From the NCBI GenBank assembly GCA_025345505.1, contig JANVCC010000022.1, forward strand, positions 34,111,741 to 34,175,740: a DNA stretch of 64,000 nucleotides, written 5' to 3'. A program made the position numbers and the translations under genes. The stretch comes from Todiramphus chloris collaris (taxonomy: Eukaryota > Chordata > Aves > Coraciiformes > Alcedinidae). Positions 1-13,812 of the stretch are shown piece after piece (position 1 is the stretch's first letter; every line of letters begins with the position of its first letter). The notes under the pieces are model-generated. The model was not told the DNA's origin. It saw nothing but the letters and a program-made list of their open reading frames with translations, and did not search any database.

Positions 1-551
1 TTATCTGTTCTTGAACACACCCAAGGGTGGCACTGATTATTCCAATATCCCCAAATGTGCAGTGTCTACATTCCTTATTGCTTCATCTGTATGGACTGGC
101 TGTGTGGCACCTTCTTCCTTTGCTACAGTAGAAAAGATGTGTGGTCGGCACATATGTGCACTTATTTTGATCACTAAACCAACTATATGCATTGCTCAGC
201 TACAGCAGTTAAATCTTTTTCAGGTGGCAGCTTTTTACCTGCCCTTGGAGAACAACTTTGCAAGATGACTATGAACAACCTCTTTTGCTGCCTTTGTTTG
301 CTAAAACAGTGTTCTCCAAGTTAGAAATATGACAATATTTTACTTCATTCCTCCTCACAGTGAAACAGGAAACAAGAAATACTGTCTTATCATCTGTAGG
401 CTGCAAGCAGCTCATTAAATCACAGTGGAACTGCCACAGGATTTCTTTTGCATTGATCTTGTCATCTGTTGGCTCTAGAAATACATAGACCTGTCTAAAG
501 GGATGAATGAGACAAAAAAATTTAACAGCTGGTTCACCTTATGCCTGTTAG
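1..551. other. Intergenic, no features
   Basis: Unique-looking sequence with no frame, RNA gene or repeat that I recognise. Confidence 0.6.
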
Positions 552-745
552 ATCTGACAGAAGCACAGAATAACTTTGGCTGGAATTGACACCTGGAAGT
601 TCTCTTGCCTAAAGCAGGACCAGCAGAGCAGCTTGCCCGGGGCCTTCTCCAGTTGAGTCTTAAGCATCTCCATGGATGGAGACTCTACCAGCTCTTCGGC
701 ATGTTGTTCCCGTGCCCAGCCACCCTTGGAATGAAAATGCCTCCT
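552..745 (-). mobile_element. Old CR1 3' fragment
   Basis: On the plus strand, 'ctggaattgacacctggaag', then 'agcaggaccagcagagcag', then 'ccatggatggagactctacc' follow the reverse complement of the CR1 3' region (as in the younger copy at 41762: 'ggttggaagggacc', 'gagcaggatcacc', 'agaaggagactccacaa'). It is heavily diverged, with no open frame of note. Confidence 0.75.
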
Positions 746-3700
746 CCACATTTACCAGTTAAATTATTTTGCACATAACAATTCTCAATACTTGCATTAA
801 GGTTTACTCTTGATTTACTATCAGCAATCATATTTCAAAGGCTATATTAGTGTTTGACATCTCCATTTTCAAACATGTCTTAGGGCTTGAGGGTCATCTA
901 AGGCACTGGGGGCCTAAGGAGGCCTGTTAAGGAAAGCTACAGCTACTGATCTCCTAAATTTCAGGGGTTTTAGAAAAAGATATTATGGGGGAAAGACCAA
1001 ATATTGAATGGTATCTTTGGAAGTATATTCCCTAATTGGCTCATCAGAAAAACCATCTATGCTTAGAAGTGTGGTTTCTGCATTTAGCCTAATTAAGCTA
1101 GATTCTGAGTGTGACTGTTTCTTTAAACCTGTGTAAGATAATAAAGTGAAGTGAGACAGAGAAAGACACCATGACATTTCTTTTTTTGTTCAGAAAAAGG
1201 GAAAAGAGAAGAGGGAAAGTAGCTGTAGGGTTAATACTGTTTTCATTTTTCTAATAAATTTCTTGGGTCAGTTTTATAGCAGAAAGTGAGTTCCAGGGAT
1301 CCTATGCCATTGTCATAAATGACACAGTAGCAGAAAGCGACTCATTTTGAACTACCAAAAATAAAAGGCTAAAAAAAAAAGATTGCCAAAGTTCAACTCC
1401 TGACATGACTTTCAATTTGAGAACAGCTCCCATCAATGCAATGGTAGTGCTCACACTCCTCCCCCCTAAGGACAGTGTAAGGCAGACAGCAGCAGAGAGT
1501 AAGTCAGCTTGTTAACTTAGACATATTTTCACCTTTGCATAAATTATCTGCCTTTGGAGGAGTGGAAATAACAATGACTTTGTTATTATATTTTTAAGGA
1601 AGAGGGAGGGAATTTTATTCTGAACACAGAAAGTACAGGTGGAATTATGAACAGAACAGGGAAGAGCTATATACCAGTCCGCGTTCCTGTATATCCTGTA
1701 TATCTCACACCACAGAAACCTCAGTCTATTCTCAGCTAACACCCAGACCACTTTGCTCAGCACAGAGCAAAACTGTGCTCTTGCTCTTATGTGATGGATG
1801 GTGCTTTAAATTCTCCAAGTACTTCACAGATTCAGTAACAACCTCACACTGGCTGAGGAGAAAGGCTGTGTCTGTCCAGTACATTTTTGCCTTTCCTATA
1901 TTTCTATCATGCATCCCTAAGAAGCACTGTGAAATATCTCTTTAACTCTTGAGCCTGCCTGGGTTTCTCCTATTTTCCTCTAGCGTGGCCACCACTGTCA
2001 TGACCAGAAACTGCCACGCTGGCCTCACCACATATTCCAGACTGACCTTTGCACAAAACCACCTTTGAATTAGTCCTTTTCCCCAGAGATGAGAATGGGT
2101 ACCACAGACGAGGGAGGAGGGCTGACGAGGGGGAAAAATTGAAAGAAGCATTTTTTCATGTTTCTACCTCACTCATTGTGGTTGAATCTTATCCACAAAT
2201 GAGTAGGGCTCATCATTACCACAAGGGAAGAAGACAACACAGTGTGGCCCCATCATCAAGCATTGTTTTTGTAACAGGAGAGGAAATGAGCTGTACATAC
2301 CCAGAGTGGCTGATTGCATTCGCACAGTGTCAAAGGATATTTCAGGAAAAGAAGTGCAAGCAGCCTTGGTCACAGAGAATACTACACTAGATCTCCAGGG
2401 AACATGCTCAGATTTCATTACAGAATCATCTGGGTACAGGTGATGGCACTTTATTTTTGTTGCTGTCACTTATTGTAAACAATACTGATGATTGCAATAA
2501 AGCTCCTGGCATCTTCCTGGCAATACGACAGCTCTTGGGACAAGCCAGGCTATTTCAGGACTGCATTCCTCAAGCTCAGAAACCCCATGAACAGGGATGT
2601 CACAGCCTTATGTGTTTGGGTCACTGTGTGCAAGGACAGGCTTGGGTGCAGAAGTGGGGTGCTCATATTGGGAAATTCTTGCTCTGATAAAAGAAATGGG
2701 GAAAGAATTGCATTCCTTTCATGTTGCTTGTGCTTAAGGAAATAATAGGTGTGCAAGGAGCACTCTCAGTTAGTTGTCAGAAGGGTCAGGGAGTTGCACA
2801 GGAAATTTCTGGGGTGAGAACCTGCGTTTTTCAGTCAAAGAAGCAGCTCTAACTTTCATACACCCTGCCCCAGTCTCTACCTTTCCCTTCCAGCCTGGTT
2901 TTGCCGGATGCTTTCTGACAAAGTAATAATTTAATTTGTCTTATGCTTCTAGAGATTTGAACCATGCCCAGGCAATGGATGTGCCCATATTTGTAGCATA
3001 AATACATTTCAATAAAGGTAAGGAAGGAAGATTTATTTCTTTAATGTATGCACAAACACTGCATTTGGCTTCCAGGCAAGAGCCTGATGTTCTGTACAAA
3101 CACCACTAATGAGTCCCTGTAGGCTCACCACACAGCTGAGGAAGGCAAGAGCACAAAGCTTCTCCAAAGGGGACTTTGTGCACCACACCAAGGGCAAGCA
3201 GCACAGAGCTCTAAGTGGGACCTCTGCCATGACCACCAGAATTCTTTCCACCTCAAACACCTCCTTTGTGTCCTCACACACCCCAGAAAGGCTACAGTGC
3301 ACCTCATTTGCATGCATAATTTCAATCACGCAGGTCAGTGAACACTGGTGTCTTGCTTTCAGGCTGCTACAGGTTTACTTCACTGATTGGATCCTTTTTG
3401 ATATGGTGGGCAAAAGCAGGATAGGTGCCTGATGTCAGCAATCCCAGAGCTGGGCAGTCCTGTCCTCCAGCTCCTGGTGTGCACACTCCTCACCACCATT
3501 GTCCTAAGCCTGGATTTACCTACCCTGAAACACTTCCACCATCAATGCCTGTCCCACAGCTTACCAGTGTGTCTCTTAAAAACATCTACTCCCACTTCTG
3601 TGCTTGGCCAAATCCCTTCACCTGGTACATTTGCACTTCCTCTGGTCAGTGACTAAGAACTTATTTCAGTGTTCACAGAAGAGCACTATACCTGGGTTTT

Positions 3701-5183
3701 CTTTTATGTCCATTAACCACTCAAGGAAGGAAAAGAAAACCAGTTAAAAGACTGATCTTCCCAAAAAACAAGGAAACTGTGTTCCTCTGGGTCACTTATT
3801 ACTGTATCTTATCACTCACATGATCCCCAACAGCTGGCCATCACCAACAGATAATTTATAGACAATGTTACATATAGCTATACACATAGCTATAAAACTT
3901 CCAGCAAGCACCAAGAAGAAAGGAAAGACAATTTTTGGTTTTCTTCCTTGTGTGAGAATGTTCTCCTCTTTTCTCTGTAAGCTAATACAATTCAGATATA
4001 TTTAAAAAATAAATATCCCACTACACATCAGGCTTTAAACACCATAACTCCATAAGATCTGTTAGGATAAATTAAAGATTAAGAAGTTTTTGGAAATCCG
4101 TGACCACATTAAAAAAATAAAGCATGCTCTGTTGTTTATGCAAAGCAAGCTACACCACACCTAAACTGTGCTGATAAATTGCAAACCTGCCAGCTGCATT
4201 AAAATGTGACAATTCCTCAAATTTCTTCTTAGGCAAACCTCAGTGCAGCAAATAAAGCTGCAGATTTGTCTGAATACTGACAAAAGAAACTTTTGAGCAC
4301 TTGTGGGTCTATAAGAAGCTGAAAGAAAACTACCCAGTATAACCTAATGCTGGACCAAACCAGGTATCCTGCACCCCAGGCCTTGGTTTCACCCCCTGAG
4401 CCTCATCAACCTATTTAGAATGCCCATGGGCAGCCAGAGATGCTCCTCTGTACTTCCTGGGTCCCTCATGGTGCCCTGTGTGTCCATTTGCAGGGGACAT
4501 CCAAATGAATGAATTCGAGGTATTGCCATAAAGTTACATTTAAATTCCATTTAAAGAAAAGGATTTTGTGAGTATCCCTGGTAGAACTGGAGCAAACCTC
4601 TATCAGAGCCATTGTCTAGAAAGATTTGTGGCACAAATGATTTGTCTTCAACACTTGTGTAAAACGTTTATGACAACTATAAAAGCACATAATGGGAAGC
4701 ATAAGACTGGAGACCAAAACCTTACAAAGACATCTTCTTCTTCCCATGATGTAGCTCCAGCCCTTCTGATCCAGTCCCACCTTCCACCAGGCTGTGCAGC
4801 ACCTAACCTGGATGCACATTTGCCCCAATGCATCTGATTTATTAGTTATGAGAAAAAAGAAAGGATTAATATGATCTCTGAACAATGCAAATAATGGACA
4901 AAGGGGATTGCTGGACTGATCACAGACTTTTGAGATTCAAGCCATCCATCAGACTTATTCCTCTTCTTCTTGTTATCCATCACTCTTTCCTTTAGGTAGA
5001 CATCAATAAATTTTGTGTCAGCAGATCAGAAGTGATGACATAGTTCCCAGCTTTGAAGGACAAATAAAGCAAAAAACAAAGGCAGAGGACATCAGGGAAA
5101 CTATAAAATACTTGCTTCACTACACCCTCAGCTACAATTGTCCACACTGAAAACAGATAACACTGACTATATCAACAACTAGG

Positions 5184-5252
5184 AGATACATAGATAGGTA
5201 GATATGCTATATTTATATGTTGGACATATATACAGATAGAGATAGATATATA
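5184..5252 (+). repeat. Impure GATA-type microsatellite
   Basis: Degenerate runs of gatag/gata and ata units, for example 'cagatagagatagatatata'. Confidence 0.8.
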
Positions 5253-6542
5253 AAGGTATAAAGAAAAGCTGGGATAACAACAGAACTAGGTCAGACAAGT
5301 CACTTACCTAATGAAGTCTTTTTTCTTCTTCCTAAGAATGTTTCTCACATCACAATTCTCAGAGAACTTTCAAACACTCAGAAGTAGAAATATTGTGCGC
5401 CTCGATAATGACTGACTTGATTGAACATAAGGGAAAGGTGAAGAGGTATATTTGTAGAGGATCCCGGGTAGGAATAGAATCATAGGAGTCCAAACATGAT
5501 GCAAAATAAAAGTAGAGAGACAGGCATGATGGGCCAGAGAGTGGCCTGCAGTACTTAAATATGTAAGAATCATTCAGGGGGGTAAGTTATTTACAAGCTT
5601 ATATGAAATCAGCAAATTGATTCACTGCCATTTGACTTTATGAACTACAGTAAAAATCCAGAGTAATTCCACTGTATACAAATATATAATTTAAATCAAA
5701 TGCAAAGCAGAATCTGTCCCTGGACCTTTCCCTTTGATAATACCATCTCCCACTCAAACTAATGGTGTGTACTGCAAGAGACACCTTTAATAAAGAAAAG
5801 AAACCCCCAACGTTCTGCACATGGTTTCCAATATTGAATAAGACATTCTATCAACATGCAAAATGAACTCATTCAGCCATTGCAAATGAACACATTCAAA
5901 AAAAAAAAAGATGAACTTCCACATTTCATTTAATTTATGCTACTGTGTTTCCACTCTTCAGTACACTGAGAGAACAGCTTTACTCATTCTCTGAAGTATT
6001 CAAATGCTATAAACTTTAACAGTCAAACCAAAAACAAATAAACATTATTAACTGCTTGAGAGAATATTTTAAATGAGCAGGAGAATAAAGAATACATCCC
6101 TAGTTCAAAAGTGTTTGCAGTTTGTACACTTGAAGTCTCCCTAAGGGTGCCTATCAAAAAATGTGTAAGAACTGGATGCAGTAGGGGCCAGTGATATAAA
6201 TGCTGTGGACAGAATTTGGTTTTCCACACAAATTTTATTCTTAGAAAGCTTCCTAAGGGTATGAAAAACCTTTTAAATTTTTTTTTATTTACTGAAGTTT
6301 GTTGTAGTTGTGTTAGATGAAGGTTGAGATAGAGATCTCTCGGGATAGTTCTATACAGAAAACCATGTGTGAACAACTTACTTTATCTACGTCACCTTTT
6401 AGGGGTTCAATTGCCTCTAGTGCTCTCACTTTCTAGTTTTTTGTTAAGCAGTTTCAGATTTATCCCTTGTCTGCATCCTTGAGTTACAGTTATAAAATGC
6501 AATAACTAATTTAGCTGAATTTTCCTCAGTTGAGCACAGAGT

Positions 6543-6576
6543 AAGCAGGCTCACAGAGCAAGCAGGCTCACAGAGC
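6543..6576 (+). repeat. 17-bp perfect tandem duplication
   Basis: Two head-to-tail copies of aagcaggctcacagagc. Confidence 0.95.
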
Positions 6577-6703
6577 TTCCTTAGCTGCCTTTTAAGAAGG
6601 GAGGGGATTTTGAATCACAAATATTTCACTACAGATTGCAACCCTGCACTAAAAGAATCAACCCAAAATTTTATGTAATCAAAGACTTCTATTCCCTGTC
6701 TGT

Positions 6704-6720
6704 AAAAAAAAAAAAAAAAA
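6704..6720 (+). repeat. A17 homopolymer
   Basis: Seventeen A in a row; no mobile element is visible upstream of it. Confidence 0.95.
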
Positions 6721-8715
6721 GAGGAAATTTTGAATGATTTGCACACATCTTTATCTGGAGTGCTATCTTCAGACAGTCTAATCTCAGCCACCAAACCATC
6801 ATTAGATAGGAAGCCAACAGCAAAACATGATGATTTTCACTGTTTTTATAGCTGCTTTTTCCCTGAGAAGAGGACAAAAGTCAAGAGTTTTGTAATCATG
6901 CCTTGAATTTGTGCAAGAAGCCATAGAATTTTTCCATGGCAGAAACATGAAGAAGCTAGAACTATTCTCCCATTGTTACATAAGACTTTCTAAATATTTT
7001 GGATTTAATGTCTTAATCTAAGGTGTATTTTTCACTTTTGATACACTAATGAAAATCCTTTATTTACTGTCCTGTATCTAGAAGTAATAACACTACCTGG
7101 CACATTTCCATCTTGGAGGCTGCAAAATACCAAACTCCGTTTTCCTTAAAGTACCTCTCATGAAATGACAGGTAAAAATATGTATCTAAAGGTAGTAATT
7201 TCAGAGCATCTTTTCCCTTCTGCATAGGCAGTTTGTTACCCACTCACCTAAAGGACTGTTTCTGTACTCTAATGCAGGTTTCAGTCCTGCCTTGTCCTTG
7301 AGTATGAATCAGAAGGAGAACACATATCCAAAAAGCATTTTCTCAAAGGCTTTAGCTTTTCATCTTCTTTAATTAAGCAACCACAGGGGTGTTTTCATCA
7401 AAAAGGAGGCTGGTTCTTTCTTGTGAAGCTCAGGCAAAGGACAGTGGGCTATGTATACAGTAACTAAGTGCTTTTCCTATGTCTTAAAATGTCCCAACAA
7501 ACCAATTTGACAGCTGTGACATGTTAGCTTGGGCCTGCTGCTGTTTCAGAGAGCATCACATATACTGTTTGTCTCCCGGTGGCAGCTGCAAACCCACTGT
7601 AGAGTTGGCCAAAATGCTCCCAGAGAATGCTAAGTGCACTTTTCCAGGACCAGAATTAGCCCCACAATCTTAGGCTGTCACAAACTGTTTCTGCTGTACA
7701 CTACCCACAATTTTGCTTGGGTCTGAAACACCTGTGAGCAATTTATATATATTCCTGAACACCCCCTTCGATCATTATTTAGAGCAATCTTAGCAATGTT
7801 TCTTTTGTAGAACTGCCTTTACCTGGGCCAAAGCTAAGCCCTTTTGAAAAATATCTCTTAAAAGACTTTTTCCTCATCTCTTTAGTCTTCAAGAAACAAT
7901 TCAAGCTAAAAATATGCTGTTACTCTATCTTTGTACATAGGGTACCAAAAAATCTGTTTTCAAGAGCAAAACCTTTCATCAGCTAGTTGTTTTTAAGCAC
8001 ATGTAAAAATAAAACTCTTAATTTTCCTTCTTTTTTTCTTTCACCTTCAGTAATTCTTCAACTTTCTTTCTTAGGATTCATGTAAAGGATAAACTGGCCA
8101 CATCTCACACATTTTGGCACCAGTAAGAAATAAATTATGTCATCTCACTCTTTTTTTTAAATTATACACATTTTCAACTAGACAGAAATGCCCAGTTGCT
8201 GTTGATGACTTAAGAAAATGGTTAAACCATTTTGTTATTGAGAAACTGAATTGTCACCCACGTTGCACTTTCGAGACAGTTCCATCTATGACTCTGCAAG
8301 TCAAGTCTCAGATACTGCTAGAAAAATAGACAATCAAATTCCTGCACACCTGTTAAGCAGCAGCTGAACTGGAATGAGGGAAATATCTGTGGTGTCTAGA
8401 AAACCTCAGGTACCTTACTACTTTAAGGGGTAAATAAGTCTTTAAGTACATTTAAGACACTCTAATCCTAAACTGCGGAATGGAAAGAACTGCTTTGTCA
8501 TGTGGATTTGCTGAGCTGCTGAGGTTATAAGCGCAAAAGATATTTCCACTGGGGGGTTTAAGTAGCCCAGTCTCCCTTAGAGGATGCTGTATAGTAATTC
8601 TTTCTCACTTCTGTGTCAGCAAGGCTTCATTTCAAGAGTCCTAGCAAGTTAATAACATTTCACATTTCTAGGTGCATATATTTTGTCCAAATGTCATAAA
8701 CCATGTCTATTGTTC

Positions 8716-8732
8716 TTTTTTTTTTTTTTTTT
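8716..8732 (+). repeat. T17 homopolymer
   Basis: Seventeen T in a row, with no adjoining element that I recognise. Confidence 0.95.
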
Positions 8733-8974
8733 CCCAGTACACACTGGTCTTTTATTGTTCATTGGAAAAGTTTCTGCTTCTATTATCTTGTTTTCCTCAA
8801 TTAATTTATTGCTCCATAACAGAAATGTGCTATTCAGTAAAGTACTTGAAAAATTACCACTTTAATAATGTATTAACACTGTATAACAGCGTGATGAGAG
8901 AGGCAGTTCAGAGCATGCTTTAGCATTGGTCCGTTCTATTTCTATGGAATGAAAAACATTTCCAATTGTTTAAT

Positions 8975-9250
8975 ATTGTGTTAACTTCCAATTTGTCTCA
9001 TCTAGCTGCAATTTACCATATGATTCCATGCAAGAACTGGGGTTTCCTTGTAAATCACACCATGCAAATCAATATAATGAAAGCAAAGAAATCATGGTAT
9101 TAAACAACATTTCATAACTTCAATTTTTATTGGCTTATCTAAAATTTAATTAAAGTTAAGTTTAATTAGTTTTTGTTAGGTTATTTGCCATTGTATAACA
9201 AAATGATTACTCTGCTGCATGTTTTGTGTTCATTTTATTTTGTGATATAA
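8975..9250. promoter_or_regulatory. Candidate conserved non-coding element
   Basis: A repeat-free AT-rich stretch with a perfect POU octamer ATGCAAAT at 9062-9069 and clustered homeodomain-type cores (tttaattaaag, tttaattag) near 9145-9170. This texture is typical of vertebrate enhancers in gene deserts, but conservation cannot be seen from one sequence. Confidence 0.3.
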
Positions 9251-9613
9251 AAGTTAGACTTTTGCACAGCACAGTGCTGAAAGGCATGGAAATTACATGA
9301 GAATATAAAGCACTGGGAACATCCTTGGATGTCAGCAAAGTAGTTTGACATTTACTGTGATGTTACACAAGGGATTAGACCCTCTAACAGTGACACTCCA
9401 GGGAGCCATATCGTTGTATCACTTGGCATGTGCCTGACGTAGCAGGAGCTGAAAGACAGTATTTGTGAAAATAAACAGCAAGGAAAACAGTGCTAGACCA
9501 TTAGAAAGTAATGCAAGAATGCCACAAGCTGTAGGTTACAAGACCTCTCAAACCAAGTCTTTCTTTTCATCCTTACCAAATTCTTAACTCTTCATGTAAT
9601 TGTAATGTCAGCT

Positions 9614-9653
9614 ATTTATCTATCATGTATGTATCCATTTATCTATCATGTAT
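9614..9653 (+). repeat. Direct repeat, 17 bp, period 23
   Basis: Two copies of atttatctatcatgtat at 9614 and 9637. Confidence 0.95.
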
Positions 9654-9920
9654 CATGTCTCACACAGCAGATCCCTCATGAGTATTTGATATAAAATTGG
9701 AGATTAAAAAGCATAAATCAATAAATGCATCTTGGCTAAAAATGCATGAACCTTATTAGAAACAATAATCAACCTCCTTGGATGTATTTCTTGAGACCTG
9801 AGTCTCAAGATTAGATGTTACATTTTTACTTGATCCATGCATCATATTTATAAAGCCAATGGTTCGAAATTTTTAACAGTGTTTCTAGTTCTTTCACAAC
9901 TTATTTTTGTTTTGTTTGGG

Positions 9921-9942
9921 TTTTTTTTTTTTTGGGGGGGGG
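9921..9942 (+). repeat. T13-G9 homopolymer junction
   Basis: Thirteen T followed directly by nine G. The G run could be an error-prone site in the assembly. Confidence 0.9.
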
Positions 9943-10194
9943 ATGATAACAATACACATACTATTCAAAATTTCTGCATAGACTTCCAAAAACCTGATTT
10001 CTATGACTGCATAATAATATTTTCTTTCTTATTCTTTATGCTTCCTCTATAATCTCTAGTGTTTTCCTTCCCCTTCTGGCTGTTAAACTTCACACAGTAT
10101 CTAGAGAACAATCCAGAACAACTTCATGATCTCTCCCTTGCATAGTAATAATACAGTTAGAGCCTACATGCACAGAAATAGAACAATTTTCCCC

Positions 10195-10570
10195 CTGTAT
10201 GCATTAATTTACATTACTTCCACTGAATTTCATCTGCAGTTTTATTGCCTGGTCACCCAGGATTGCAGGATCCTACCGTATGTGTTGGCAGCCGGCTTTG
10301 GATACGTCAGAACAAAGCAATTTTGTATCATCAGCCCAGATGGCTTTTTGGCTTCGTGTTTTTGTTTCTTTTTCTGATCGTTTATGAATACCTTGAGTGG
10401 AACAAGTCCCAACAGATTTCTTCCTGGGATAACTAAAACCTGATAATTTGTCGCCACCTTGTTTCCCATCTTTTAACTAACTAGTTTTATTACTCTTCTA
10501 TGACATAAAACTTCAACTCAGTAAGAAAATCTGGTGAAGTGCCTTGATAAAAAAAATAAAAATCCATGCG
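10195..10570 (-). mobile_element. Ancient CR1/L3-type LINE relic (reverse transcriptase region)
   Basis: On the plus strand 'caattttgtatcatcagccc' is the reverse complement of the catalytic FADDTKL region of CR1 (compare 'cagttttgtatcatcagcaa' in the young copy near 42636). Landmarks follow in the same order: 'cactgaatttcatctgcag' before it, then 'tttatgaataccttgagtgg', 'aacaagtcccaacag', and 'aatccatgcg' at the right end. It is far more decayed than the other copies and of a different subfamily, nearer to old amniote CR1/L3 elements. Confidence 0.75.
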
Positions 10571-13529
10571 TATGATGCTAACTGAACAGTCCTGTGCACA
10601 TACCTTGGCTCTTACTGCAGTAGAAATTCCTGCAAAATTCATGGCACCTCTTTCCCTCTGTATCATCCCTATCTATGAGTCTTGCCTTGCCTTTGTTTCC
10701 ATAACTCCTGTTTCCATGTTGGACGCAGAAATCAGACTTCCTGCAATGCAGCAACCACTCCTTATGGGCTTTTAAAGACTGGTGTTGTTTGCCACTTTCC
10801 CATCTGCTACTACAATATATTTGAACACTAATACTGCCACTAATAGTTCACCAGTTTTACACTAAACAACTTCAGAGACCTTTAGGACACAAGCATCTGA
10901 GCCTGTTTCTACATTTAGCCCATATCTGGGGCTAAACTGCAGGAGCTGTTCTAGCACCCAGTGACCCCTCCCCAGCCAAGAAGGAGCATTGGGAAAAGGA
11001 GAGGACCAGGGGGTTGAAATGAAAACAGATTTAACGAAACAGCAAAACTTCATAGTAGCATTAATACTAATGCCAATATAAAGTATACAAACTTATACAC
11101 ATCTCCGTGAACATATGGCACTCACAATAAACAGGAAAGCAGTCCTTGGGAGCAGGACAATGGACGAGCCCCTTCAGGGATGGGGAGAAGCAAGTAAAGG
11201 AGGAAAAGGAAGAGCAGAAGAAATCCCTATCCTCAGCGAACTTCCCTCTTTATAATGAGCATGACATAGATGGTCTGGGACAGACCTGTAGCCAGCTCAG
11301 GTCAGCTGCCTTGTCTTCTTCCCCTCCCAACTTAAACTGCTGTCTGACTCAGAACTGCTAATGGCCTGCAGACTGTGGCCTAAGAGTCTATTCCAGTGAA
11401 GCAAGGGCAAACTGACAATTTGTAACTAAATTATATTGATTCACTTTAAGAACATTTCTACTGATGTCTCAGCATAGGACAGCTCCTCAGACTCAACCCA
11501 GCGCAGGTCCTACCTCTGCTGTGAACTCTTGTGCAGGGATTCATTGCACTTGCCCACAACACTCCCTTATACCCCTTCCTCCACCTTCTCAGCTCTGCAG
11601 GCATCCTGCAGGCTCTCTGCCTCACCAGGTTGTGTGAAATCTTCTATCCTCAGCTTTTAGGCCTTCCGGAAGCCCTGCCTCAAAACCTTTTCTGATCCAT
11701 CTGCTGTGGTTATACTTTTCGGCTACCAGAACTTGTTGGTTTAGGGCTTTTTTTTTCTACTATCCCCATTACTACATATTATTCATTGTTTAAAGGGTGT
11801 CTTTATTACTCCTAATAGAGTCTTTTATACTGATGTTTTACCTGACATTTTTTCCCTCTACTAAATATTTTTTTCCTTTTTAACAAGGTATTTACATTTA
11901 ATCTAGGCATCTAATAGAGCATCTTTAAACAACCTCGATGCCCCTGCAATCTGGTCTTTTAATTAGTTTTCTTCATTTAATGTTGTTGCCCTACAGAAGA
12001 TAAAAGTTACCGTATTGAGTGTTTGATGTGTGTCTTTTTCATCTCTACCGATGCTGAATAGAAAAGTAGTATGTTCACTGCTACAAATAGGCTCTTCTAT
12101 AGCTAAATCATACGCAAGGTTCAGTGAACTCCTCACAACTAAATCACCAGCTGATTTTCCTTCTTCAGCTTCCCTGAACACTTGATCCAACAAAGAAGTA
12201 TTAACATCTCTAAAAATGTCACCTCTTCACCAAATCTTGTATTTATCCTCTTTACTTAAGGAAGAATGGAATAGAAAGTATCTCCTCTGCTCTGCAAATC
12301 ATGACTGGTTTCCTTCCAGTAGCATATTCTCTAGACAATCTTCTCTTTTACATAACCCCAAGTTATCTGAATTAAAATACACTTATTTGGTAAATGGATG
12401 TCAGATAAAGAATGGGAATAAAAAGAATGTCAGATTAACGGTTCCTCCTACATTAAAGTTTGAGAATCTATATTTCTTGCTGATGCATGCTGCTGTGCTC
12501 TTGGAGCAAAGCAAGATCTCAGAGTACAATCAACTCTCTTGCTTCTGGATGCTGGAATGAAACACAGATCTACATGTCCTAAAATGAAAGTTGTATTAAA
12601 AAAATCCAGGACCTAATTTATAAAGGATAATAATTTTGTAAGCGTGTGTGTGCATGTTCAAAGTGAGCTCTTCTTTTCATTATTTCCACTGCTTTCCCAA
12701 ATGGAGATTGCATTTGCAGATCGGGTAACAAGGGAATTAAATGGAAAAATCACAGTAGGCAAATTAGTAGCAGAATCAGTATTTTACATACACATTAGTG
12801 TTTAGCAACCTAAATTCACAAATCCACCCTAAAGCAGTGATTGTCACATGGTATTGGAAAGAGTTCTGCTTTTTTTTGCAAGATTTCCTATATTTTCCAT
12901 CTGAAAGCTAATTTAGATTCCTGCAGATTATAACATTGCATCACTAAAGCATTGCAGACATTTTGGGTAGAGGATTGTCTGCTTTCAGGATTTTACATCC
13001 TGAAATACCTACAGCAGATGGTAGAAAGCAGAGAATCCAAGCCAGAGCCATCACATCCATGCTATTGACTGCAGGTAACAAGATTTGTGTCACTTCATCA
13101 ATCAGCATAACTGTGCATAACGCTGGGTTAACCTTTTTACTTACCCAGTAATAACAGGATCTCTTCTCAATATTGTAAACAGATCAACAGGTAGAAGCTG
13201 AGCAATTGTACCCTGTAAAGCAGGGATTGCTTCAGAGTGAAGAACAGCATGTGTAGAAGCAGCTGTGCTGTGCATGTCACTTCCTTCTCATGCTGGCTAC
13301 AGCAGTAATTCACATCCATGGAAAACACTGAATGAGATTTTGAAAGAAGGGAATCCAAAGGTAATCCATAGGGCTGTTACTACTTTTCATACAGGCAAGT
13401 CTGTTATCCCCCCACTCTATCAAGTCCTCATCAGTGAGGAAAACCCCATATATAGAATTGTGTTGTGCATGGTAAATGTGTGGTGCCAAAAGCTGCTAAG
13501 TGAATCATTCGAACAAGGGTGGGGGAATT
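10571..13529. other. Intergenic, no features
   Basis: No recognisable exons or RNA genes. Short open frames (up to 114 codons at 12216-12560) have no family similarity. The sequence near 10571-10780 could be a further decayed part of the neighbouring CR1 relic. Confidence 0.55.
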
Positions 13530-13812
13530 TCATAGAATCATAGAATGCCCCAGGTTGGAATGCACTTCCAAAGGTCACCTAGTCCAATCCCCGTGCAATG
13601 AGCAGGGACATCCTCAACTAGATCAGGTTGCTCAGAGTCTCATCAAGCCTGACTTTGAATGTCTTCAAGGATGGGACCTCCACCACCTTCCTGGCCAACC
13701 TGTTCCAGTATTGCATTGCCCTCGTAGTAAAGAACTTCTTCCTCGCATCCAATCTAAATCTACCTTTATCCAGTTTAAAACCATTACCCCCACGTGCCTC
13801 TGTCACTTTTGT
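13530..13812 (-). mobile_element. CR1 3' fragment
   Basis: On the plus strand it begins with the CR1 terminal octamer repeat (tcatagaa tcatagaa) and continues 'cccaggttggaatgcacttc', 'cacctagtccaatcccc'. On the minus strand a 62-codon frame (13618-13806) encodes the ORF2 C-terminus: GNGFKLDKGRFRL, then KKFFTTRAMQYWNRLARKVV, then LKTFKVRLDETL. About 280 bases of the 3' end remain. Confidence 0.93.

Larger units (their letters stand above)
746..10194. other. Intergenic stretch downstream of DPP10
   Basis: No coding exons recognised. It contains simple repeats (6543-6576, 5184-5252, 6704-6720, 8716-8732, 9614-9653, 9921-9942) and a conserved-looking AT-rich segment at about 8975-9250. Opposed frames near 2049-2469 are chance. 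Confidence 0.6.

Noticed and set aside
2049-2469. Overlapping opposed frames of about 100 codons in intergenic DNA
   Set aside because: No domains, no supporting splice sites or start context; opposed overlapping frames are typical of chance.
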